NCBI GenBank assembly: GCA_903813345.2
Contig: CAIIXF020000011.1
Coordinates: 6,472,571-6,536,570 of the forward strand
Length of the DNA: 64,000 nucleotides
Reading direction: 5' to 3'
From: Owenia fusiformis
Lineage: Eukaryota > Annelida > Polychaeta > Sabellida > Oweniidae
Of this stretch, positions 26,201 through 38,200 are shown piece by piece. How positions within the stretch are numbered: position 1 is the first letter of the stretch; the number at the start of each line of letters is the position of its first letter. Both the position numbers and the translations under genes were made by a program. The notes under the pieces were generated by a model. That model saw only the letters and a list, made by a program, of their open reading frames with translations, was not told where the DNA came from and did not search any database.

Positions 26201-29200
26201 ACATAACATGGGGCACCAAATTTAGCGATTTTTGAGCTTTCAAAACGTCATAACTTCCGAACCGGAAGTCGGTTTGAAATTTAGGTTGCAGATTCGGATT
26301 CCTGAGAAAATTCTATACTTAGTTCATAACTCACACATTAAATTTGAAGAATTTTTTATTTTGACCTACTTTTCGGACACTATATCTCAAAAGTGGGGCA
26401 AAATACTTTCTGACGGCAAAAGGCTAACACTATTAGCGCACTCTTGGCTACATGTATACAAAATTTCGAAGAATATAATTAATCTGTAGTATCAGAATAG
26501 CAAAAATAAGGAAAAACTTTGAATTTGACCTAGATATTGACCTAGGCATTTTGGTGTCCAAATTTTGAAGCTAGATGGCTTTTGAGGTCCCATTCTTTTA
26601 AAAGCTTTCATTATATTTAGCTGAACTCAGTCTATATTTCGTATTTTTCACTTCAAAAAAATCTTTTTTCCCATTGACTTAACATGGGCACCAAATTTAG
26701 CGATTTTTGAGCTTTCAAAACGCCATAACTTCCGAACCGGAAGTCTGATTCGAATTTAGTTTTCAGATTCGGAATTCTGAGAAAATTTCCTATAAGACTA
26801 ATATCCTGCACATTTGATTCGGAGAATTTTTTTTTGGACCTCGTTTTCGGACACTGATATCTCGAAATCGGTTTGAGATATCAAAAAACTAAATCGACCC
26901 TAGCTTTCCTACTTTTTTATAAGGAACACAATGAAAAAAACCCGGATCGAAAATATTGAAGGACGACCGAGAAAATCGAAAAAAGTGACAAAGTACTGAA
27001 TTTGACCTAGTTCTTGACCTTTGACCTAGATAAAAATTTGACCCAATTTCCGAGGAACTAGATACTGGACCTAAATTAACCAAATGATTGACTTTACTGA
27101 AGACCTTATGGTTATTGAGAAAACTGGGATAGAAAAAGAATAATAAGAAGAATAAGAATAAGAAAACTGACGAAAACAATAGACTCCAGATTTCATCTGG
27201 AGTCTAATAACTAGACTTTTGAAGATTGCAAGCAATCTCACGGAGGCCCTCTTAGGCATTTTTGACAATTTGAAGGTCAACTAAAGGACAAATATCAAAT
27301 CTGAGGTCAGATGTGAACTCTTGAGAACTTGTAGATGATTTTCAAAAAAAGATTTTGTCAATTTGAAGCGCGTTTAAATTTGACCTTGAAAAATTTCGAA
27401 ATTGACCTTTTTTCAATTTTTGAACTCTTATATCTCAAACTGGGATAAAATTCTATTAGATAGTCAATTGGTTATATGTGTAGAACCCTTAGAGGGATGT
27501 GTATATTTCTACTTCGGGTTAAAAATATTGGTTTGTAGTCTCGAACTTTGCGAAACTTAGAAAGCACAGTTTGTGACCTAATTTCATGATCTTGACCTTT
27601 GACCTTGAAAATTTTACCGTTTTAGACCTCAGTAGGTCTTTTTTTAATCAGGCTGACCTAAATTTGAATCCAAAGACTCAATTTGAAAAATCAACTTTTA
27701 TTAAATTTCGAAGGTCATTGAAGGTCAACTAAAGGTCAAAGGTCAAATATGAGGTCAGATTCGGACTCCTGGGAATTTGTAGATGATTTTTAAAAAAAAA
27801 TTGGGTCAGATTGAAGCAAGTTGAAAAATTACCTATTTTGACCGTTTTTCGACGTCAAATATCTCAAAAATGGTAAAAATTCAATGCTGACATATAGTGA
27901 ACAATTTGTAGAAAATACTTAAATGTAGTTTCAGTTTAATTCATCGCAAGAAATAATGAAGTATAAGGACAAAGTTGAGAAACTTGAAAAAAATTTAGAT
28001 TTGACCTAGATTTTGACCTTTGACCTAATTTGATAATCGTGACCCTTGACCTTGAAAATTTTTCTGTTTTAGAGCTCAGTGGGTCTTTTATGATTAGGCT
28101 TACCCTAAATTTGAATCCAAAAACTCAATTTTAAAAATCAACTTTTCTGACATCTTGAAGGTCACTGAAGGTCAACTAAAGGTCAAATGTCAAATCTGAG
28201 GTTAAATATGAACTCCTGAGATATTGTAGATAATTTTTAAAAAAAAGTTGTGTGAATTTGAAGCAAGTTAAAATTTGACCTTATAAACTTTAAAAAATTG
28301 ACCTTTTTCAGTTTTTGAGCTCTTATATCTCAAAACTGGGACAAAATTTTAATAAATAGTCAATGACTAATATGTGTAGAACCCTCAGAGGAATGTACAT
28401 TCTGACTTTCAATTAAAAATATTGATTTGTAGTCTTGAACTATGAGAAACTTAGATAGCACAGCTTGTGACCTCATTTGATGACCTTGACCTTTGACCTT
28501 GAAATTTTTACTTTTTTAGACCTCAGTAGGCTTTTTGTAATAAGACTGACTTAAATTTGAATCCAAAGACTCAATTTGAAAAATCAACTTTTCTGACCTT
28601 TCGAAGGTCACTGAAGGTCAACTAAAGGACAAAGGTCAAATCTGAGGTCAGATTCGGACTCCTGGGAACTTGTAGATGATTTTCAAAAAAAAATTTGGTC
28701 AGATTGAAGCAAGTTGAAAAATGACCTTTTTTGACCATTTTTTGACGTCAAATATCTCAAAAACGGTAAAAATTTAATGCTGACATATAGTGAACAATAT
28801 GTAGAGAATACTTAAATGTAGTTTCAGTTTAATTCATCGCAAGAAATAATGAAGTATAAGGACAAACTTGAGAAACTTGAAAAAAAACTTAGATTTGACC
28901 TAGATTTTGACCTTTGACCTTGACCTAGATAAAAAATATTTTCCCCCCTATTCCAGCCAAGGTTACTAGTAAGATCATATAGTAGGTAGTTGAAAGCTAG
29001 TTGGAAGTAGGAGAAAAATGCTTAGGAAGAATAATAATAATAAAAATAAAGAATAAAGAATAAAGAAAAGCTACAAAAGCTATAGGAGGCCCTTTCAGGA
29101 GGGCCTCCTAATAATAATAAATAACTAGACTTTTGAAGATTGCAAGCAATCTCACGGAGGCCCTCTTAGGCATTTTTGACATTTTGAAGGTCAACTAAAG

Positions 29201-32200
29201 GACAAATATCAAATCTGAGGTCAGATGTGAACTCCTGAGAACTTGTAGATGATTTTCAAAAAATAGATTTTGTCAATTTGAAGCGAGTTTAAATTTGACC
29301 TTGAAAAATTTCGAAATTGACCTTTTTTCAACTTTTGAACTCTTATATCTCAAACTGGGACAAAATTCTATTAGATAGTCAATTGCTAATATGTGTACAA
29401 CCCTTAGAGGAATGTGTATATTTCTACTCCGGATTAAAAATATTGGTTTGTAGTCGAACTTTGCGAAACTTAGATAGCACAGTTTGTGACCTAATTTCAT
29501 GATCTAGACCTTTGACTTTGAAAAGTTTTACTTTTTTAGACCTCAGTAGGACTTTTGTAATTAAGCTGACCTAAATTTGAATCCAAAGACTCAATTTGAA
29601 AAATCAACTTTTCTTACCTTTCGAAGGTCATTGAAGGTCAATTAAAGTTCAAAGGTCAAATCTGAGGTCAGATTTGGACTCCTGGGAACTTGTAGATGAG
29701 TTATAAAAAAAAATTTGGTCAGATTGAAGCAAGATGAAAAATGACCTTTTTGACCGTTTTTTTTACGTCAAATATCTCAAAAACGGTAAAAATTTAATGC
29801 TGACATATAGTAAACAATTTGTAGAGAATACTAAAATGTAGTTTCAGTTTAATTCATCCCAAGAAATAATGAAGTATAAGGACAAAGTTGAGAAACTTGA
29901 AAAAAATATTAGATTTGACCTAGATTTTGACCTTTGACCTAATTTGATAACCGTGACCCTTGACCTTGAAAATTTTACTGTTTTAGAGCTCAGTAGGTCT
30001 TTTATGATTAGGCTAACCCTAAATACTGAAATATGAATCCAAACACTCAATTTGAAAAATCAACTTTTCTGATCTTTCGAAGGTCACTGAAGGTCAACTA
30101 AAGGTCAAATGTCAAATCCAAGGTTAAATATGAACTCCTGAGAAGTTGTAGATGATTTTTAAAAAAAAATTTGGTGAATTTGAAGCAAGTTAAAATTTGA
30201 CCTTATAAACTTTGAAAAATTGACCTTTTTCAGTTTTTGAGCTCTTATATCTCAAAACTGGGACAAAATTTAAATAAATAGTCAATGACTAATATGTGTA
30301 GAATCCTTAGAGAAATGTATATCTTGACTTTCAATTAAAAATATTGATTTGTAGTCTTGAACTATGAGAAACTTAGATAGCACAGTTTGTGACCTAATTT
30401 GATGACCTTGACCTTTGACCTTGAAATTTTTACTTTTTTAGACCTCAGTAGGCTTTTTGTAATTAGACTGACCTAAATTTGAATCCAAAGACTCAATTTG
30501 AAAAATCAACTTTTCTGACCTTTCGAAGGTCACTGAAGGTCAACTAAAGGTCAAAGGTCAGATCTGAAGTCAGATTTGGACTCCTGGGAACTTGTAGATG
30601 ATTTTTAAAAAAAAATTTGGTCAGATTGAAGCAAGTTGAAAAATGACCTCTTTTGACCGTTTTTTGACGTCAAATATCTCAAAAACGGTAAAAATTTAAT
30701 GCTGACATATAGTGAACAATTTGTAGAGAATACTTAAATGTAGTTTCAGTTTAATTCATCGCAAGAAATAATGAAGTATAATGACAAACTTGAGAAACTT
30801 GAAAAAAAGCTTAGATTTGACCTAGATTTTGACCTTTGACCTTGACCTAGATATGAAATATTTTCCCATCAAGATGAAACCAGGTATCTAGTAGGAGCAT
30901 ATAGTAGAAAGTTGAAAGCTAGTTGAAAGTAGGAGAAAACTGCTTTGAAAGAATAATAATAAGAATAAGAAGAAGAAGAATAAAGAAAAGCTACAAAAGC
31001 TATAGGAGGCCCTTTCAGGAGGGCCTCCTAATAATAATATCTATAAAATTAATAGGAGGCCCCCCGATGGGGCCTCCTAATAATAATAATAATATATATA
31101 TTTCAGTTTAGTCAATTTTTACAATAACATACAGTTTTGATGGAAAAATAATAAAAATGCAATGACACTTAAAATAAGTGTATTAAATTACACAATAGTT
31201 TTAATAAATGTTTATTGGAAATAGAAAAGGTACAAAAGAAAAAGGAAAAGGGAGTCATTTGAAGGGAGACTTTGCAATTATGGGTTCAATGTGTCTAATC
31301 TCTATAACAATCATCCATGTTAGTCAATGATGCAGTTTAACCCCTAGTTGGCCCATGTACCCCCTAGGATGTCACCGTGCACCACTAACCAACGTGTTGA
31401 ACAACATTTTGAGTGGTTAAAATAAAAGTTCCTTCTCAATCGCTTTTTTAAACACTTTATATAACATCATTGGATAATAGGTTATACGTATTAAGATTGA
31501 TAATTCTGAATTAGGTATAACTTTAACTGTGTTTTAAATTTCTTATTGTTTTGTATTTGTTTTAATTCAGTGGGTAACACATTCCAAAATTTTGCTCCTT
31601 CGACTTTTATTGAGTTTTCTGTTAAAGTATTGCGTGATTTTATTCGATGGATATTTTCCTTTCTTCTTGTATGGTAATTATGGCACTCTTGATTTTTCAT
31701 AAAATAATTACTAAAGTGGGAAATCATAACTGTGTTAACCTCATGTATGCATTTTTGTACAAAAGATACAACTGAGAGTTTATGAATATCACATAGTTTG
31801 AGAATCAAAAATTTGTTAAAATTGTGTGAAATGTGTTCTTTAAGAGGTGTGGTTGTCAAAATTCTCAGAAAGCGTTTTTGTAATTTAAATAATGGGTCAA
31901 GGGATGTTTTGGTGGCATTGCCCCAAATCAAGTTGCAATATGATAGGTTTGAATATATTAGTGAGTTATAAATAGAAATTAAGCTATTTTGAGATAGTTT
32001 GTCTTTAACTTTGTATAAGATTCCTAATGTTCTTGATATTTTCATCTGTAAGTACTTGATGTGGTCTTTCCAACTGAGTTTCTCATCAATGATAACTCCC
32101 AAGAAACTAATTTTGTCAACACATTCGATTTGTTTTTTAGCAATTTTTAGGGAAAGACCTTGGTTAAGTTTTACTCTTTGTGTAAAAGTCATATATTTTG

Positions 32201-35200
32201 TCTTTTCAATATTTAATGACAATTTATTTACATTGAACCAGATTGCTAATTTCGTCAGTTCTTCATTCATTTTGTTGAATACATCTAAATCATTTTTTCC
32301 AGAATATAAAATATTAGTATCGTCTACGGAGATCCAACTGTATACGTTATCATCTACGTAAATATACCGTTTTGTAAGTTCATTGAACTTATACTGATCA
32401 TGAAAACATTGAAATAATCAACTTGTTTATGTAATGACTCACTTTAAAGAATCATGACTCACTTTAATGGATCGTGTTTATAATACACTACAACTAAAAG
32501 GACACGGAAGCAAGCATTTAATTATAATGTGCATAATCTACACGTGCAGATGACACTGCATTCACAGTCTCTAGTTGATGGAGCTTTTCTATAACGGGAA
32601 TAGTTATGTTCCATTAAGTACAATTTAAAATTGATTTTAGTAAATATAATAGTTCGACATGACCCTTTAAACTATACGTATACGTATAAGTTGTACTTTC
32701 ACTTATGTGCGAAATCTCTCTATTGTCTTTTGAAATTGTTTTTGTATTAAAAGATGGCACACTCGAACACAAATGTAATGTGCTTCATAATGGCTCATTC
32801 GGGTGCTACAAATTAAAAGATATACAAGCATCTGTGTAAAAAATAATCCATTACTTATTGATCACCCCTTGATAAACAAACAACAACCCCATTCAATGAA
32901 CAATCCCCTCCTTTCGAAAATCTGTTTGCACCCCATCTAACATGCCGAAAGGTTTAAGTATTGGCATATTTTAATCAAAAGAGGTGAAATCCATTACTTA
33001 TTGATCACTCCGCGTATGCCACCTTAAGATCCCCATTTAATCAACCTTCCTCTAGCCCCTTTGAAAATCTGTTTCCTCCCAGTCTAAAATATTGGCATAT
33101 TTTAATCAAAAGATCGAACTCCTATGCAGTGTCTCGGTATAGACACTGCGGCGGGCAGATTATGGAATCCCCAAAATTTGGGGAAGATAGTCCCCCTTTT
33201 TGTCACAGATGTACTTGTTTTTCATACTACTTATAAAATATATGTTCTTTTATGTTCACCAATAATTATTTTGTCAAAATATTTCAAAATCAATGAAATA
33301 TAAGAGGAAATCCCAGCGGAAGGAATTCTGAGTAAAAGTTGTGTTGATAAAAGTTTACCGCACGTGTTGTTTATTAGTTAATACGCGCAATTCAACCAAT
33401 GAAATTGTCTAAATTTTACAATCACGCGACCTGAGCATGGGACTAGAACCAATCACGTCAGTTGTTTATTACGATGTTACCATGCTTACAGTGAGATACC
33501 TGCCCTCTGCAGTGATATATCACTGCACGGGAGTTCGTCAAAAGAGGTGAAATTTGAATTTATAATTCTGTTTAGGATCAACATAATCAACTTTAGAGCA
33601 GTGTTGATTTTTTTTTAAAAAGACCATCTCCAAGTGCATGAAGTTTCAGCCCTCATTTCTCAGTTCCAACTGTCCCAAAGTATTAACCTCGACTTTGACT
33701 TTGTAACTGGCAACATGTAGTTTTTACCGTAAGGTAAATCTGATGTCATAGCGTAAGCTCCACGATAATCTGATGTCATAGCATAAGCTCCATGATAATC
33801 TGATGCCATAGCATAAGCTCCATGACAATCTGATGTCATAGCATAAGCTCCATGATAATCTGATGTCATAGCATAAGCTCCATCATAATCTGATGTCATA
33901 GCATAAGCTCCATCATAATCTGATGTCATAGCATAAGCTCCATCATAATCTGATGTCATAGCATAAGCTCCATCATAATCTGATGTCATAGCATAAGCTC
34001 CATCATAATCTGATGTCATAGCATAAGCTCCATCATAATCTGATGTCATAGCATAAGCTCCATCATAAGCAGATATCATAGCATAAGTATGCATGGTAAT
34101 AAGGTTTGTTGCTTTTTGTATAAACAATTATTTGATATCAAAAAAGGATATTTTACCAGTCCTTTTTACTGTACTATTTTGTTTTGCTTTTGTTTATAGA
34201 GGGTTTTGACCCTTGTGACCATTGCCCAGAAAACAGTGAGTGTATTAACAAGAACTGTCTTTGTCTCAGCGGTTACTTCAACAGCAGTCATGAGTGTAAA
34301 GGTAATATTATGAGTGTCAATGTTATATTATGTTTGTAAGGGTAAGATTATTAGTGTAAAATGTGTGTAAAGGTAATATTATGAGTGTAAATGTAATATT
34401 ATGTTTGTAAGGGTAAGATTATGAGTCTAAAATGTGTGTAAAGGTAATATTATGAGTGTAAAGGTAATTTTATGAGTGTAAAGTTTCAGATTGTGTGTGT
34501 AATGGTAATATTATGAGTGTAAGGGTAAGATTATGAGTCCAGGGATATAGTCTAGAGATTTCCTACACTCTAAGATGTAGAAATACATAATCTTGAGATT
34601 GAAGAAATATATCAGAAATTTGGTCAGTAAAAGTCTGGCAAAAAGATAACTGATATAATTTTTTTCATTTGACCTCCACCCTCTTCCAAGAAATGAATAA
34701 GCGGAATCCACAAACAAATTGAAAATTTGTGATCAAATCACAAACTCATCTCGGTAAAAGGCAATCCATTTGCAACGCACAAGTATGACAGCAAATTATA
34801 CTAAATGTGCTCATTTCTAAATGACAGACCTGGAATCCATTAGCCACATTAGTTTATGTTGTGAATGAAAATGCATGTAGAAGGAACAGAAAGTGTAAAA
34901 TGTTGGAAGTAATCCCCCCAACTGAAAACCGAAGATTTTTTGGGGATCACACTCCCCTGACTGAAAGCTGGGAACGCCCCTGCTACATTTTCTGAAAAAT
35001 GATTTAAGATGTTTGATCGAATAGAATGCAAACAAGTTCATTAAAATTCAATGGATGTCAACTTTTTCCATTTTTTACAGATAACCTTAAATTCGATGGA
35101 TTATTCAGAAATAAGTTGAAAAGAAGTCGGAATTGCTGGATACTTTAGAAAATAGGTGGCATTGAGTGATAAGTGCAAAAATGTATTAAAATTGTGAAAA

Positions 35201-38200
35201 TATGTGAAAATTCCACTTTGCTTTTACATTTTTTTTATCATCCCTTTTACTTCGAGATATATAGCACTTGATAATATTAAGAGGGGGAGAAACCCCAGGG
35301 TTCAAAGATGACATACGCTTATAATGTAAATCTGTATTGAGATGACATCGTCGCTGATTTTTTTAGCGAGTCAATCATTGATTGGTTTAAAACTAGGTCA
35401 ATTTGAAAATTTTGAAATCCAAGATGGAGGGAAGTATTAATATATGTACTTGCGGGAAAGGAGGTGCGCAAAGGAGCAAATCGTATGTCATCAATTGAAT
35501 CATGGGGTTTTCCCTCCTCTTATAATATTTATATTTTATTTGTTTCAGATGTGAATGAATGTCTCCTTGGCAAGTGCCACGCCAATGCAACATGTACTAA
35601 CTTACCTGGCAGCTATAAATGCACATGTTATGCTGGTTTCCATGGCAATGGGTTTAACTGTACACGTAAGTGGCGATTCTGATCTTGCAAAGGTTTTTCA
35701 TCAATTTTATGAACATTTTATTGTGTCATATAATTGTAATATGTCATTATGTAAACAATAATCAGTGATAAAACAAAAAATCTTTTTATGATTCCTTTTA
35801 TTGTGTACACAGTATAATAAAAATGCACTATTTCGTAATGATGAACATCCATGACTTCTGATTTAACTGATCGTCACATTCTTTCTCGTATAATATAAAG
35901 AGACTAACTGTAGGCTGCCATTTCTAATATTAGTGCCAATATAGTTGTTGCACCAACCCATTAACCCTAGAAGCCCTAAGGTAAAAAAGTCACACGAACA
36001 CCGAAGGGGGAGGGTCAAAGGGGCCCTCACTTGTAAAATCGTTATTAGTAAAGCTAGGATGTTCAAACTTTCCTCAAATATACTTCATTTAATTATCTAT
36101 TATATGGTGTGTAACTATGGTGATTTAAAATTGCGTGATTTTATTCTAAAGACAACACTTAATGATAGAATTAGTGCTCTCTTGGAGAAGATTCTTTTTA
36201 TACATCACATTAAATTAATTACCCTAAGTGCAATTCTGCTCCAGCTACTGAGAATTTGCAGATCTGACCTGATGCCTATAAAACCTTTCAGAGAAAAAAA
36301 TGTGGGGTCATTTTGACCCCCCCCCCCTTAGGGCTTCTGGAGTTAACATTGCCAGTATAGAAGAAAATATATAAAACCAAATATAAGTGAAATTTACAAG
36401 GGCTTCAGATTTTCTGGAATCTCTGTCGTAATGCATCATGAAATATTATCAAATTCTATCTTTAGATGGCTTAACCTTTAATTGCATCTCACATATACCT
36501 GTAATGCTAAAGTAAACTATTAAAGCATCCCTTTTGAATTCAAATAGGTCAGTGCAACAACTATCACCAACCAAAATATTGCATTGAAATGATGCTTGAT
36601 CGAAGGAGTAGTTTGTACATGGTGAAACAGCATAAAAAATATTAAGGCATTAGAATTTAATGTCTGTTACACCGCAACATATGCCAATTGGGTACCCTTT
36701 GCATTCCTTCGACTTCACTTCTTAAAAGAGAGTTTCGTCTTCACTCTTTCATTTTACAATAAATCTCTGATCTCACCAAGCCAATCAGAGTTCATCGTCG
36801 AAATACGGACAATTACTTTCTATATGGTCATTTCCTCTGACATACCCACATAGTTAATGAGCACGTATTTTGCGCGTGTTCCTTCTACTTTATTGATTGG
36901 TTGAGAAAGGATCAGCGTGGTAGATTTGTAATTATTTATTACCCGTGCTGTCACAGGCACCAATTATCGGGGTGGGCTGCTAAACTGAAATATAGTCTAT
37001 ATACTAGGCAAGGTGTAGTTTATAACTAGACTCTGCGCGCAGGGTACCAATTGGGTGTCTTGCGGCAAGTTTTTATAGTGTATATTATATAAGAAATTTT
37101 GAAATAAATTGAATTGAAACAGTCTTTCCTTTCATGGATGGCAGCAGAGAAATTCACAGAATTACTGCACTTAGAAAGTTCTCTTAAAAATATTGATCAT
37201 TTTTCATCATTTTCCTAAATTGTAATGATGCCTTTATCTTATTATGTCACCACCAGAAGTGGTGACATATTGTTATGGTCTCCAACTTTTTTGTGGGTGG
37301 TGTTTGGCGTTTGGTGTCTGTAACAAATGGGGTTTGATGACATTTTGCATGTTAATGCCTTGTATCTTCCTATTTGCAGCTACCTGTAGCAAGAAATGTG
37401 ATAATGGAGGGATTTGTGTGCTACCAGGTGTTTGCCAGTGTCCTCCTGGCTACACAGGACCAGATTGTAATGAAGGTATTTTTACCTTTTCTAGACTTTT
37501 ATTTGACTTTTATCAAATACCTCTCTAATCTGAAAAGTCTCAATTTTTTCAGTCCCATTCAAAGAGGTTGGAAGATAACACCCCATGGTCAAATATTAAT
37601 CACCATATCAAAACTTTCATAAAATAAAATAGCATTCAACAAGGGGTCAAAAATCACTTTTACCTGTTAATCTGTACCAGGGATACATGAAGATGTTCGT
37701 TGAACATCACTTGTTACTCATAAAACCCTTAATGCGTTTTGAAATTAAATCATTGCATTGTTTAATATTATATCTCATGCATTTTAATTAATGGGACAAC
37801 GTACATTGGAGATGACAACATATATTTTTGATTTTTTAAATTATACCAAATACATAAATATTTATTAAACCTTCGACCGTCTTAAATTGTGTAAATATAA
37901 ATATTCATAAAAATATTCGGCACTCTTAGACGACAGGGGAGAAAACGATCAAAGGAAATGTATAAAAAAAACACAATTTTCCAACCGACCAATTACATGG
38001 GTAGATTAAAGTGCCCGATAAACTATAAAATGCGCATGCGTCCAGGTGTTGATAAACTATAAATAGCGAAAATCCAGGGTTTGTCACCACAAGGTAAGCC
38101 AGGACGTGTTGAGACAACAGCTAGTGTTGATATTGAATTTATATGTAGCCAGATAGGTTTCCTTATTGAAATTACATATGGTTATTAGCAATACTTTGTA

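Noticed and set aside
27209..31030. LTR retrotransposon or LINE made of the repeated 900-bp units
   Set aside because: No ORF, no primer-binding site, no reverse-transcriptase motifs; ends are hairpins.
33660..34127. 155-codon minus-strand ORF with a perfect ten-residue repeat
   Set aside because: It is a 30-bp minisatellite whose period is divisible by three; no start context, no known family, and the unit also stays open for other reasons of composition.
36541..36600. Possible missing EGF exon after an AG (CAG TGC AAC AAC TAT)
   Set aside because: Only two cysteines follow and no calcium-binding start or donor in a fitting phase.
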